This document shows positions 1 to 8,979 of a DNA stretch of 38,031 nucleotides, piece after piece. A program made the position numbers and the translations under genes. Origin of the DNA: Akkermansia muciniphila (GTDB lineage Bacteria > Verrucomicrobiota > Verrucomicrobiia > Verrucomicrobiales > Akkermansiaceae); assembly GCA_945883695.1 (NCBI GenBank), contig CAMCYK010000031.1, forward strand, positions 1-38,031, given 5' to 3'. Numbering within the stretch: position 1 is the first letter of the stretch; each line of letters begins with the position of its first letter. Under the pieces are notes generated by a model that did no database searches, had not been told where the DNA came from, and saw nothing but the letters and a program-made list of their open reading frames with translations.

Positions 1-20
1 TCCTGATGGGAGCCCGTCCA

Positions 21-53
21 TCGTCATGTCGCCTTCAAGGCGACACTCCACTC
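21..53 (+). repeat. 33-bp dispersed repeat, left copy
   Basis: This 33-base stretch contains a near-perfect palindrome with a one-base centre (GTCGCCTT-C-AAGGCGAC, 29-45). It recurs in inverted orientation at 37970-38002 with a single mismatch (32 of 33 identical). It lies just downstream of the stop of the minus-strand gene at 62 and could act as a terminator hairpin, but a second copy elsewhere points to a dispersed repeat family. Confidence 0.75.
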
Positions 54-61
54 CGGCACCC

Positions 62-1771
62 TCACCGCTCGCGCGCCTCCGCCTCTCCCACCGCCCTCGG
101 GTCCACCTCATCCAGCACCAGCCGGTAAATCCTCCCGTCATCGAATCCCGTCACGGCAAACTCCCCTTCCCGGTCGAGTGAAAAATCCGTGATCCGCGAC
201 GGCGCGCGGGCGATTTCCACCACCTCGCCGAGCTTTCCTCCCTGCTGCCGCAGCGCCCAGATCCGGCGGCTCTCGTAGTCGCCGAAGACATACCAACCGG
301 CCAAGCGCGGGGCCTTGGTCCCGCGATAGACATGACCGCCGGTCACCGACACGCCGTGGCGGCGGGAATAGCTGATCACCGGTTCCACGTAAACCTCGCC
401 CGCCCGCCGGAACTCTTCCGAAAAAGGATGATGGCCTTCATACACGTTCCAACCGTGGTTCCCGCCGCGGCGGACGATCGCCACCTCGTCGAACTTGTCC
501 TGCCCGACATCCGCCACCCACATCTCGCCGGTCGCGCGGTCCCAACTGAAACGGTAGGGATTGCGGAAGCCGCTGGCCCAGATCTCCGGCCGCACCCCCG
601 CCACCCCGACGAAGGGATTGTCCGCCGGAACCGCGTAGCCGAGCCCGGCGTCGCGGCGGTCGACATCGATCCGCAGCATCTTGCCTAACAGGTGGCCCAT
701 GTCCTGCCCGCGGCCCTGCGGGTCCCGGTGCGGCCCGGTGTCGCCCATTCCGAAATGCAGGAAGCCGTCCTTCCCGAAGCCGATGCTGCCGCCGCAGTGG
801 TCGAGCGTCGCCGCCCGGATCCGGATCACCTCGCGTCCCGGCGCGCCGGAATCCTCGACCCGGTCCGGCTTCATCGTACGCTCTTCGATGATGGTGAAGG
901 TGATGCCTTCCTCTTGAACCTGATACTGCAGCAGATAGCGGCGGTTTTGCCCGAAACCGGGATGGAAGGCCAGGCCTAACAACCCGGTCGCCCCGCCCGG
1001 CTTGACCTTGTGGCTGAGATCCAGGAAGGGGCGGTCCGTCGCCTTGCCGCCGATCCCCTCGACGGCCCGGATCCGTCCGGCGTGTTCGAGCACCAGGCCC
1101 GCGCGGTCGCCGGTCCCGGGAACCCGCCCGAACAGCGTGGGATGATCGAAAGCCAGGTCGAACAGCGGCTCCAGGCGGGCCTGGACACGGCTCGGCGGAA
1201 TCCGCTCCGGGCTGCCGGGCCGCCCGCCGTCCGCGCTCGCCCGCAGACTTCCAAGATAGGCGATGAGATCGGCGAATCCCGCCAGCCCCATCGTGGCATG
1301 AAGGCCGGCCGGCATCAGCGAGAAACTCCCGGATTTCCGGCTGGCGATGTCCGCGGTGGCGATCCGCGTCACGGTGCCGTCGAGGCCGGTCAGCTCGATC
1401 GCTTCCGGCGTGACCGACTTCACCACCCCGACCCGGCTGCCGCCGTCTTTCAGTACGACCGAAGTGGTCGCGTAGCCCACCGCGATCGTGGCGCCCGGTT
1501 CCAGCACCGAACGGATCAGGTCGCGGCGTTCGAATTTGTGGCCGATTGTCTTGAGATCCGGCCCGACCTTGTCCGCGCTGCCATCGACGCTGTGGCAGGT
1601 GGCGCACAGCGACCCCGCGGCGTTGAAGATGTCACGACCGCGCTTCGCGTCGCCGGCATGCTCCATCGCGTGGCGTTCGAAGGCGGCGGAATCCTGCGCG
1701 TGACCGTGGGAGGGACACGCCCACGATGCCATGACGACCGCGGCGACCCGCCCCACATGCCGGTTCTTCAT
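62..1771 (-). CDS. secreted cytochrome c / PQQ-type sugar dehydrogenase fusion
   Basis: A predicted 569-residue exported redox protein. Residues 1-26 look like a signal peptide ending in AQ. A class I cytochrome c domain follows, with haem motif CATCH at 56-60 and a likely Met ligand near SLMP (about 150). It resembles the haem-binding domain common in Planctomycetes and Verrucomicrobia. From about 205 to 560 comes a six-bladed propeller of the glucose/sorbosone dehydrogenase (YliI/Asd) type, with stretches such as GLLGLAFHPGF, HFGMGDTG and SGFRNPYRFSWD. The likely role is oxidation of a sugar in the periplasm, with electrons passed to the fused cytochrome. The substrate cannot be read from sequence. 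The ATG at 1771 directly precedes the signal peptide. It is divergent from the gene at 2113. Order of domains (cytochrome first) is the reverse of many PVC homologues. Confidence 0.88.
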   Translation of the reverse strand: MKNRHVGRVAAVVMASWACPSHGHAQDSAAFERHAMEHAGDAKRGRDIFNAAGSLCATCHSVDGSADKVGPDLKTIGHKFERRDLIRSVLEPGATIAVGYATTSVVLKDGGSRVGVVKSVTPEAIELTGLDGTVTRIATADIASRKSGSFSLMPAGLHATMGLAGFADLIAYLGSLRASADGGRPGSPERIPPSRVQARLEPLFDLAFDHPTLFGRVPGTGDRAGLVLEHAGRIRAVEGIGGKATDRPFLDLSHKVKPGGATGLLGLAFHPGFGQNRRYLLQYQVQEEGITFTIIEERTMKPDRVEDSGAPGREVIRIRAATLDHCGGSIGFGKDGFLHFGMGDTGPHRDPQGRGQDMGHLLGKMLRIDVDRRDAGLGYAVPADNPFVGVAGVRPEIWASGFRNPYRFSWDRATGEMWVADVGQDKFDEVAIVRRGGNHGWNVYEGHHPFSEEFRRAGEVYVEPVISYSRRHGVSVTGGHVYRGTKAPRLAGWYVFGDYESRRIWALRQQGGKLGEVVEIARAPSRITDFSLDREGEFAVTGFDDGRIYRLVLDEVDPRAVGEAEARER

Positions 1772-2112
1772 CCCCGAAGAAGAACCGCGAGTCGGCGATC
1801 CGGCAAGCGGCGTGTCGGTTCAAGGCAACCTCGTTCCGCGGGCCGCGAAGGTTACGAGGAATCCGCGTTGCGGTTGGGAGCCATGACGGCCTGTCCTCCC
1901 TCCCTGAACGGGTTGTCCATGGAGTCCTCGCGCTATTGTGAGACGACGCCCGCTAATACCGCGCGAAAGCGCGTCCGTTTGCCGCAGATTCCCGAGCGTT
2001 TCATTGGCACCCGGGAAAGATCCCTGCCAGCCTGCCGTTAATTCAGCCCACACCCGGAACCATCCCGGCACGCCCTTGTGCGTTTCCCTGCATCCTTGCA
2101 TCCACCGTCACC
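1772..2112. other. divergent intergenic region
   Basis: This 341-base spacer separates two divergent secreted-protein genes and should hold both promoters, but I could not assign a convincing -35/-10 pair. It contains a small hairpin with a GAAA loop (GCGC-GAAA-GCGC, near 1963-1974) and an inverted pair CCTCGT/ACGAGG around 1828-1860. No coding sequence is supported here. Confidence 0.4.
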
Positions 2113-5100
2113 ATGATCCGCCTGCTTCTTTTCTGTGCTCTCGCTTCCACCGTGCTGGCGACTCCCCCGCGGGATGCCCTGCCTCTGGACGCGCCGGAGT
2201 GGCCGACGAACTACCGGCTTCACCTCGAAGGCCCGGCCAAAGTCCGGTGGAGCGATGAGCTGGTGATCGCCCTCGATGCCGCGAACGCTCCCCACGACAT
2301 CGCCGTCGAGCGTCCGGCCGAGGGCGCGCCCGTGCTCCGGGTCTGGTCGGGCGGCAAGCTGATCCGCGGACCGGAGGAGGTCCCCGCACTGGCGACGACA
2401 TCCGGCCGCGACTTTCCCGACGCGAATCTCGACCTCGGCGCGGATTTCACCGCCCTGGCCTCGTTCGAGTCGAACGACGGCGGCGTGCTGTTCTCGAAGT
2501 GCGACCCGTCCGGCAAGTGGACGCCGTCGGCGAAGGCGCTGTTCATCCGCGACGGCAAGCTGGTGTATGACATCGGCTGGCTGGGCGCGATGAGCGGCGG
2601 GCCGAAAGTGAACGATGGCAAGCCCCACACCGCCGTGCTCGTCGTTCGCGGGGGTGTCGCCCGCTTGTGGCTCGATGGAAAGAAAATCGCCGAAGCGCCG
2701 GACTTCACCCGGCCGGATCCCAAGGAGCACGTCTTCAAAGTCGGCCGCGCCGCACCCGAGTTCGTGGCGGATTTCAGCAAGGGCACCCTCCACGCGGTGC
2801 GGGTCTGGAAGCGCGCGCTGCCGGACGCCGAGATCGCCCTGCTCTTCAAAGACGGAGGGGCCGGGGCGAACACGCCGGACTTCACGCATCAGCCCCAGGC
2901 CGCCGGAAAGCCGGTCATCGAAAGCGGCAGCGGCTGGGTCCAGGCGTTGGAGCAAAGCGACCACGCGGAGATCGTCGGCGGCTGGAACGCGAAGACGCTG
3001 GAGGAAGGCGCCGCCATCTACAACTCGCTCTGCGTCGTCTGCCACGGCGACAACGAGAAGCCGGGATCGCTGCCGACGGCACCGCGCTTTGGAGAAGGCG
3101 AGTTCAAGAACGGGTCGGATCCCTACTCGATGTTCCACACGCTGACCCACGGCTACAACCAGATGGTGGCCCAACCGCAGTACACGACCGCCCAGAAATA
3201 CGCGGTCATCCACTACATCCGCGAAACCTTCCTCCGCCCCCGCAAGCCGGCGCAACACACCGAACTCACCCCGGCCTATGTCGCGTCGCTGCCGAAGGGG
3301 CTGGCCCGCGGCGAAGTGGAAAAGGAAGACCGCTCGCTGCCGCCCTACCAGCGCATGGACCTGGGTCCCGCACTGTTCTGGACCTATCAGGTCGCACCGG
3401 ACAACATCGCGCAAAAGGGCATCGCCATCCGCCTCGATGCCGGACCCGGCGGCGTCAGCAAGGGCCGCGCGTGGATGGTCTATGACCACGACACGATGCG
3501 CGTCGCCGCCGCCACCACCGGCGGCTTCGTCGACTGGAAAGGGATCGCCTTCGATGGCAGCCATGGCACCCACACCGGCCTCAGCGGCGATCGCCATTTC
3601 GTCAATCCGGTCGGTCCCGGATGGAGTGTCGACGGCTTCGAGGACACCCGTGCGCCGGCCAAGGATGGCAAGCGCTACGGCCCCCACGCCGGCTTGAAGT
3701 TCGAGGGCCTTTACCACTATCAGGACCAGACCGTGATCGCGGCGAGCATCCACGGCACCCGCGTCCTCGAATCGCCCGCCTGGCTCGACTACGGCAGCAC
3801 CCCGGTCTTCATCCGCACCCTCAATGTCGCGGCGTCGGAGCGGCCGCTGCGGCTGCGCGTGGCACCGGACACGGTGCAGGTCCTGCTGTCCGGCGACGGC
3901 AGCGTGGCCAAGGAGGACGGTTTCTGGGTCGCGACCCTGCCGTCCGGCGCGAAATCCCGGGTCTTCATTTCACGCGCCGACGCCGCCTCGCTCGAATCGC
4001 TGGCGAAGACCGGCACCGCGCCGCTCGATCTGGCGCCGCTGACCCGGGGCGGGCCGGCGAAGTGGTCGCAAACGGTCACCACGACCTCGGTCGCGGGCGA
4101 CGAGGACGCCGCGTTCGTCGCCGACGATTTTCCGCTGCCGCTCGACAATCCCTGGCAGAGCTGGCTGCGCCCGGGCGGCTTCGATTTCACGCCGGATGGC
4201 AAGGCGGCGGTGGTTGCGATGTGGAATGGCGACGTCTGGCGGGTCGACGGCATCACCGCGAAGGCTCCGGCCACCCTGACCTGGCGGCGGATCGCCAGCG
4301 GGCTGTTCCAGCCGCTCGGCGTGAAGTTCCGCGGCGACGAGTTGTTCGTGACCTGCCGCGACCAGCTCGCGCGGCTGCAAGACCTCAACGGCGACGGCGA
4401 GATCGACTTCATCGGATGCTTCAACAACGACGCGGAGGTCACCGAGCATTTCCACGAGTTCGCGATGGGCTTGCAGACCGACACCGCGGGGAATTTCTAC
4501 TATGCCAAGTCCGGCCGGCACGCGCTCGACAGCGTGGTGCCGCAGCACGGCACGCTGCTGCGGGTCAGCGCCGACGGGGCCACGACCGAGATCCTCGCGA
4601 CCGGCTTCCGCGCGGCCAACGGCGTCTGCCTGAACGACGACGGCACTTTCTTCGTCACCGACCAGGAAGGCTTCTGGACCCCGAAAAACCGCATCAACCG
4701 CGTGAAGACCGGCGGCTTCTACGGCAACATGTTCGGCTACACGAATGTCACCGACACCTCCGACGACGCGATGGAGCCGCCGATGGTCTGGATCACCAAC
4801 GCCAAGGACCGCAGCCCGGCCGAGCTCGTCTGGGTTCCCGAGCACGCCTGGGGCAACCTGGGCGGCAGCCTCCTGAATCTCAGTTACGGCACCGGCCGCG
4901 CCTTCATCGTGCCGCACGAAGAGGTCAAGGGCCAATGGCAGGGCGCGGTGTGCGAACTGCCGATGCCCGCCTTCGCCACCGGCATCATGCGCGGCCGCTT
5001 CGGCGCGGATGGCGCGCTCTACACCTGCGGCATGTTCGCCTGGGCCGGCAACGCGACCTCGCCCGGCGGCTTCCACCGGATCCGCCGCGGCAGCCAACCG

Positions 5101-5385
5101 GCGCGGGTGCCGCTCGCCGTGCGCGCCGCGAAGGGCACCCTCACGGTGACCTTCAGCGATCCGGTCGAACCCGCGGACTGTGCCATCAAGGTGTGGTCGC
5201 TCAAGCGGACCAAGAACTACGGCTCCCAGCACCACGACGAGCGCGAGCTGGCGATCCGCGCGTCCCAGGCGGGCGACGACCCGCGCACGCTGACGTTCGA
5301 GATCCCCGAGCTCGCCCCGACCGATTGCTACGAGCTGAAGGTCGGCGACCGCGTGCTGCACGGGACGATCCATCAACTCAAGTGA
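2113..5385 (+). CDS. secreted LamG - cytochrome c - DUF6797 - propeller protein (PVC type)
   Basis: A 1090-residue multidomain exported protein of a type found mainly in Verrucomicrobia and Planctomycetes. Order: signal peptide (1-16); a LamG-like lectin fold (about 105-250, ending in VRVWKRALPDAEIALLF); a cytochrome c domain with CVVCH at 307-311; a region resembling DUF6797 (about 405-620, PALFWTYQVAPDNIAQKGI and GLSGDRHFVNPVGPGW); and a C-terminal propeller (about 675-1000, GFDFTPDGKAAVVAMWNGDV, NDDGTFFVTDQEG). Families of this kind are thought to act in polysaccharide breakdown or oxidation in the periplasm or at the surface; the specific reaction is unknown. The ATG at 2113 starts the signal peptide. 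The gene at 5446 follows after 60 bases on the same strand and is probably co-transcribed. Confidence 0.88.
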   Translation: MIRLLLFCALASTVLATPPRDALPLDAPEWPTNYRLHLEGPAKVRWSDELVIALDAANAPHDIAVERPAEGAPVLRVWSGGKLIRGPEEVPALATTSGRDFPDANLDLGADFTALASFESNDGGVLFSKCDPSGKWTPSAKALFIRDGKLVYDIGWLGAMSGGPKVNDGKPHTAVLVVRGGVARLWLDGKKIAEAPDFTRPDPKEHVFKVGRAAPEFVADFSKGTLHAVRVWKRALPDAEIALLFKDGGAGANTPDFTHQPQAAGKPVIESGSGWVQALEQSDHAEIVGGWNAKTLEEGAAIYNSLCVVCHGDNEKPGSLPTAPRFGEGEFKNGSDPYSMFHTLTHGYNQMVAQPQYTTAQKYAVIHYIRETFLRPRKPAQHTELTPAYVASLPKGLARGEVEKEDRSLPPYQRMDLGPALFWTYQVAPDNIAQKGIAIRLDAGPGGVSKGRAWMVYDHDTMRVAAATTGGFVDWKGIAFDGSHGTHTGLSGDRHFVNPVGPGWSVDGFEDTRAPAKDGKRYGPHAGLKFEGLYHYQDQTVIAASIHGTRVLESPAWLDYGSTPVFIRTLNVAASERPLRLRVAPDTVQVLLSGDGSVAKEDGFWVATLPSGAKSRVFISRADAASLESLAKTGTAPLDLAPLTRGGPAKWSQTVTTTSVAGDEDAAFVADDFPLPLDNPWQSWLRPGGFDFTPDGKAAVVAMWNGDVWRVDGITAKAPATLTWRRIASGLFQPLGVKFRGDELFVTCRDQLARLQDLNGDGEIDFIGCFNNDAEVTEHFHEFAMGLQTDTAGNFYYAKSGRHALDSVVPQHGTLLRVSADGATTEILATGFRAANGVCLNDDGTFFVTDQEGFWTPKNRINRVKTGGFYGNMFGYTNVTDTSDDAMEPPMVWITNAKDRSPAELVWVPEHAWGNLGGSLLNLSYGTGRAFIVPHEEVKGQWQGAVCELPMPAFATGIMRGRFGADGALYTCGMFAWAGNATSPGGFHRIRRGSQPARVPLAVRAAKGTLTVTFSDPVEPADCAIKVWSLKRTKNYGSQHHDERELAIRASQAGDDPRTLTFEIPELAPTDCYELKVGDRVLHGTIHQLK

Positions 5386-5445
5386 TCTTCAGTCAGGATC
5401 CCGGATGAATCCCGGCATGCCTCGCTTTCCAGAAATCCCACCACC

Positions 5446-7845
5446 GTGATCACCCGCAACCCGCTCACAAACTCCATCGTCGTCCTCGCGGCGCTGCTGG
5501 CCATCCCTGGCCCGGCCGCCGCCGCTCCGAAGATCAAGCTGTCCCTCCCCGATTTCACCCAAGGCGACACGATCCCCGCCGGTGCCAAGCACGACTGGAC
5601 CCTCGGCGCGACCGGGACCCGCGGGTGGATCTTCAGCGACAAGCTGGAAACCACCGGCGCGCGCCAGATCGCGATCACCAAGGTCGAGCAGGGCTCGCCC
5701 GCCGCCAGCCTGCTCGCGGTCGGCGACGTGATCCTCGGCGTCGGCGGCAAGCCATTCAGCCACGACCCGCGGGTCGAACTCGGCAAGGCGCTGACCACCG
5801 CGGAATCGGAGGCCGGCGGCGGCAAGCTCGTGCTGATCCGCTGGCGGGGCGGCGCGACGGAGGAAGTCGTGGTCAAGCTGCCGGTGCTCGGCGGCTACAG
5901 CGCCACCGCGCCCTACGGCTGCCCGAAGTCCAAAAAGATCCTCGAGGCCGGCTGCAAGGCGCTCGCCGCGGAGATCGCGAAGCCTTCCTATCGCGCGAAC
6001 CCGGTTTCCCGTTCGCTCAACGCCCTCGCGCTGCTTGCCAGCGGTGATCCCGCCTACCTGCCACGGGTCAAACGTGAAGCGGAATGGGCCGCCGCTTACA
6101 CCACCGAAGGATTCCAGACCTGGTACTACGGTTACGTCATCACCCTGCTCGCCGAGTATGTGATGGCGACCGGCGACGACTCGGTCATGCCGGGCCTGCG
6201 GCGCCTCGCGCTGGAAGCCGCCAAGGGCCAGAGCGCGGTCGGCTCGTGGGGCCACAAGTTCGCCGAGCCCGACGGCCGGCTCAGCGGCTACGGGATGATG
6301 AACGCGCCGGGCATCCCTCTGACCCTCTCGCTGGTGATGGCCCGCGCGGCGGGCGTGAAGGACCCGGTGATCGACCAGGCGATCGAGCGCAGCGCCCGGC
6401 TGCTGCGCTTCTACATCGGCAAGGGGGCGATCCCCTACGGCGACCACCATCCGTGGACCCAGACCCACGAGGACAACGGCAAGTGCGGCATGGCCGCCGT
6501 CTTCTTCAACCTGCTCGGCGAGGCGGAGGGCGCGGAGTTCTTCTCGCGGATGAGCGTCGCCTCCCACGGACCGGAGCGCGACGGCGGACACACCGGCAAT
6601 TTCTGGAACATCCTGTGGTCGCTGCCCGGCGTGGCCCAGTCCGGCCCCCATGCCACCGGTGCCTGGATGCGGGAATTCGGCGGCTGGTACTTCGACCTCG
6701 CCCGGCGCTGGGACGGCACCTTCACCCACCAGGGCCCGCCGGACGCGGGCAATGACTCGACTGCGGGCTGGGACGCCACCGGCGGCTACCTGTTGGCCTA
6801 CGCGATGCCGCTCAAGAAACTCTATCTAACCGGCAAGCGGCCGGGTGTCGCCCCGCAACTCGACGCCCCCGCCGCGCAGGCCCTGATCCTCGACGGCCGC
6901 GGCTGGAGCAACAAGGACCGCAACAGCGCCTACGACCAACTGGGCGGCGACCCGCTGTTAGAACGCCTTGCCAGCTGGTCGCCGGTCGTCCGCGAACGGG
7001 CCGCAATGGCGCTGGCCCGCCGCAAGGGCGAAGCCCCGCTGCCGGCGCTGCTGAAGATGCTCGATGCTCCCCGCCTGGAAGCCCGCTACGGCGCCTGTCA
7101 GGCTCTCGCGATGCTGAAAGCGGCCGCCGCTCCGGCCGTGCCCGCGCTCCGTGCCACGCTCCGCCACCCCGATCTCTGGCTCCGCGTCCAGGCCGCCGAC
7201 GCGCTGGCGGCGATCGGCGGGCCCGCCATGGCCGCGGTCCCGGAATTGCTCGAACGCCTCGCCCAGGACCCCACCGGCGAGGATCCGCGGGGCATGGAGC
7301 AACGTTACCTGTGCTTCGCCGTTTTCGGGAAGATGCTGAAAAAATCGCTCGACGGCATCGACCGCGACCTGCTCCGCAAGGCGGTGGCGGCCGGCCTCCG
7401 CAACCAGGACGGCCGGGCCCGCGGCGAGGTGGGCGGGATCTATCAGCAACTCGGCTACGAGGAGATCAAGCCCCTGCTGCCCGCGATCCACGAGGCGATC
7501 GTCAAGCCGGCCCCGAGCGGCGAGATGTTCGCCAGCGGCATCCGCCTGAGCGGCCTCGAACTGCTCGCCAGGCACCGGATCCAGGAAGGAATGCCCCTTT
7601 GCCTCGCGGTCATGGAGATCGACAAGTGGGGCAAGCGCGACCGGATCACGCGCTGCCTGAAGATCCTCGGAACCTACGGCGCGGCCGCCAAGCCGTTGCT
7701 GCCGCAACTCCGGGAGCTTGAACAAAAGCTGGCCGTCCATTCCGAAGCGCGGGGTCTCAAGCCCCAGATCGACCAGCTCCGCTCGTTGATCGCGGAGATC
7801 GAGAGCGCCACCGGCGACGTCGGATTGCGGAGCCTCGACGGGTGA
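5446..7845 (+). CDS. secreted PDZ / DUF6288-like / HEAT-repeat protein
   Basis: A 799-residue exported protein starting with GTG; no in-frame ATG lies upstream. Residues 1-27 form a signal peptide ending AAAA. A PDZ-like segment follows (about 75-140, with ITKVEQGSPAASLLAVGDVI). The middle (about 160-470) resembles the DUF6288 region of Verrucomicrobial proteins, probably an alpha-helical toroid, with GSWGHKFAEPDGRLSGYGMM and GGHTGNFWN. The C-terminal third (about 500-790) consists of HEAT-like helical repeats such as PVVRERAAMALARR and LWLRVQAADALAAIGG. No catalytic function can be assigned; a scaffold or glycan-processing role is an inference. It follows the multidomain cytochrome protein at 2113 by 60 bases, so the two probably work together outside the cytoplasm. 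Confidence 0.82.
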   Translation: MITRNPLTNSIVVLAALLAIPGPAAAAPKIKLSLPDFTQGDTIPAGAKHDWTLGATGTRGWIFSDKLETTGARQIAITKVEQGSPAASLLAVGDVILGVGGKPFSHDPRVELGKALTTAESEAGGGKLVLIRWRGGATEEVVVKLPVLGGYSATAPYGCPKSKKILEAGCKALAAEIAKPSYRANPVSRSLNALALLASGDPAYLPRVKREAEWAAAYTTEGFQTWYYGYVITLLAEYVMATGDDSVMPGLRRLALEAAKGQSAVGSWGHKFAEPDGRLSGYGMMNAPGIPLTLSLVMARAAGVKDPVIDQAIERSARLLRFYIGKGAIPYGDHHPWTQTHEDNGKCGMAAVFFNLLGEAEGAEFFSRMSVASHGPERDGGHTGNFWNILWSLPGVAQSGPHATGAWMREFGGWYFDLARRWDGTFTHQGPPDAGNDSTAGWDATGGYLLAYAMPLKKLYLTGKRPGVAPQLDAPAAQALILDGRGWSNKDRNSAYDQLGGDPLLERLASWSPVVRERAAMALARRKGEAPLPALLKMLDAPRLEARYGACQALAMLKAAAAPAVPALRATLRHPDLWLRVQAADALAAIGGPAMAAVPELLERLAQDPTGEDPRGMEQRYLCFAVFGKMLKKSLDGIDRDLLRKAVAAGLRNQDGRARGEVGGIYQQLGYEEIKPLLPAIHEAIVKPAPSGEMFASGIRLSGLELLARHRIQEGMPLCLAVMEIDKWGKRDRITRCLKILGTYGAAAKPLLPQLRELEQKLAVHSEARGLKPQIDQLRSLIAEIESATGDVGLRSLDG

Positions 7846-7951
7846 ACCAGTCCTATCCTCGCCCTCTATCAGAGAAGGTTCGGCCGCGCCCGGGGCGGGC
7901 GGCACACCCGCTGATCCGGGAGTAACCGTGACAGCTCGGTCTAACAGCAGG

Positions 7952-8437
7952 TCACGATTCCGAAGGTGCGGGCCACTGGCCGACCATCCCGAGACCGCGG
8001 ATCGTCGCGGTGATATCCTGCCTCGCGCGCCGGAGCGCGGCGGCGTGCCCGCTGGTGATCTCCTGTGAGTCCAGGGCCATCTCCAGCGCGTTCAGCAACA
8101 CCCGCTCCCCGCGAAGGCAAGCGGCGACGGTCGCGGCAGGCGTGATGCCCCCGAGTTGGTCAAGGATGCCTCCCAAAGCCCGGCGCAGGGTGCCCGCGAG
8201 ACTCGGCACTTGACGCGGCTGCCCGCCTTGGCTGCGGACCATTCGGGCGAGCTCTTGCCCGGTCCCGCGGCGGTCCGCCGCGGCTCCCGCGAGGCGCGCC
8301 GCAAGGTCCGGACAGGTCGTCGCCCCGGCCGCCCGCAAGTAATCATGGAACGAGTCGACACAGTGCGTGATGACGACCTGGAGCTCCGGGATATCGGTGC
8401 GTTCGGTCGGGAACCCGGAAGTGATGATGAGTCTCAT
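7952..8437 (-). CDS. four-helix-bundle protein, PA2169/DUF2383-like
   Basis: A 161-residue mainly helical protein. The pattern (LQVVITHCVDSFHDYLRAAG, then LAARLAGAAADRRGTGQELARMV, then SLAGTLRRALGGI, then CLRGERVLLNALEMAL) matches the ferritin-like four-helix bundle of the DUF2383 / PA2169 family, whose members are often stress-induced and of unknown chemistry. I chose the ATG at 8437 (MRLIITSGF) over the upstream ATG at 8527 because the extra 30 residues are arginine- and proline-rich and unlike the family. It is divergent from the membrane peptide and cardiolipin synthase genes, which fits a shared envelope-stress role by inference. A copy of the CTAACAG motif sits 5 bases beyond its stop. 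Confidence 0.7.
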   Translation of the reverse strand: MRLIITSGFPTERTDIPELQVVITHCVDSFHDYLRAAGATTCPDLAARLAGAAADRRGTGQELARMVRSQGGQPRQVPSLAGTLRRALGGILDQLGGITPAATVAACLRGERVLLNALEMALDSQEITSGHAAALRRARQDITATIRGLGMVGQWPAPSES

Positions 8438-8885
8438 GGTGTGTAACAGGGATTTGTCGGCCACGTTTCCCGGGGGCCTACCGGTCGGGAATGGCCGCGC
8501 GCGGCGGTGTGAGACCTTTGCAAGCATTGTTCCATTTCTCCTGATTTCCCGCGGAGCCCCGATCTAGCGGACTCTCCTGACGAAATGCGGAACGTGGCCG
8601 ACACGCTCTCCGCATTCGGAGCTGCGCAGCGTGCACCGCACGGCCGCGATTTCGTTGCGATTCGCCACGAGCGGCCCGTCCGACGCTGGTCCACTGGTTC
8701 TGGCTATTCCCGTGCACAATTCCGCTTCGAATCATGCATTTCGCACGTTTCCGAGGGGTGTTCCGCGCTCCAATCCGCGTTCCATGGGGAAAAGCGGCAC
8801 GGGCATGCAGACTGCAATAGTGAAAGCGCCAGCAGGAGGATCCACTTGGATCCAGACCGAATCAGGCAACAACCCCAATCCTACC
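8438..8885. other. divergent intergenic region, 448 bases
   Basis: Between two divergent genes. It contains a short perfect hairpin GGATCCA-CT-TGGATCC at 8838-8853, which sits 32 bases before the start of the 24-residue peptide and could affect its translation. GGAAC-like boxes near 8590 and 8760 hint at an ECF-sigma promoter but have no convincing partner. Reading frames here are arginine- and proline-rich and look non-coding. Confidence 0.4.
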
Positions 8886-8960
8886 ATGAACACTATCTTC
8901 TACGTCGTCGGTGCTGTCGTCGTCATCGGCGTGATCCTCAAGTTGCTCGGCCTCTACTGA
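8886..8960 (+). CDS. 24-residue single-span membrane peptide
   Basis: A tiny open frame of 24 codons encoding one hydrophobic helix: M-N-T, a run of Val/Ile/Gly/Leu residues (FYVVGAVVVIGVI), then LKLLGLY. Peptides with this shape (a short polar start, one transmembrane helix, a terminal LLGL-type end) are common in Gram-negative stress loci. It ends 19 bases before the cardiolipin synthase start, so co-expression is likely, and a role at the membrane is an inference. The longer reading through the upstream in-frame ATG at 8631 gives a low-complexity extension that I do not believe. No database match was made; it could also be a leader peptide for the next gene. Confidence 0.55.
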   Translation: MNTIFYVVGAVVVIGVILKLLGLY

Positions 8961-8979
8961 CGCCCCCCCCTCCACTGCC

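Noticed and set aside
2038..3753. 571-codon minus-strand open frame opposite the LamG-cytochrome gene
   Set aside because: Shadow of the coding frame; low-complexity composition and no domain.
8631..8885. N-terminal extension of the 24-residue membrane peptide
   Set aside because: The extension is polar, low-complexity and contains the hairpin; the ATG at 8886 gives a clean single-helix peptide.
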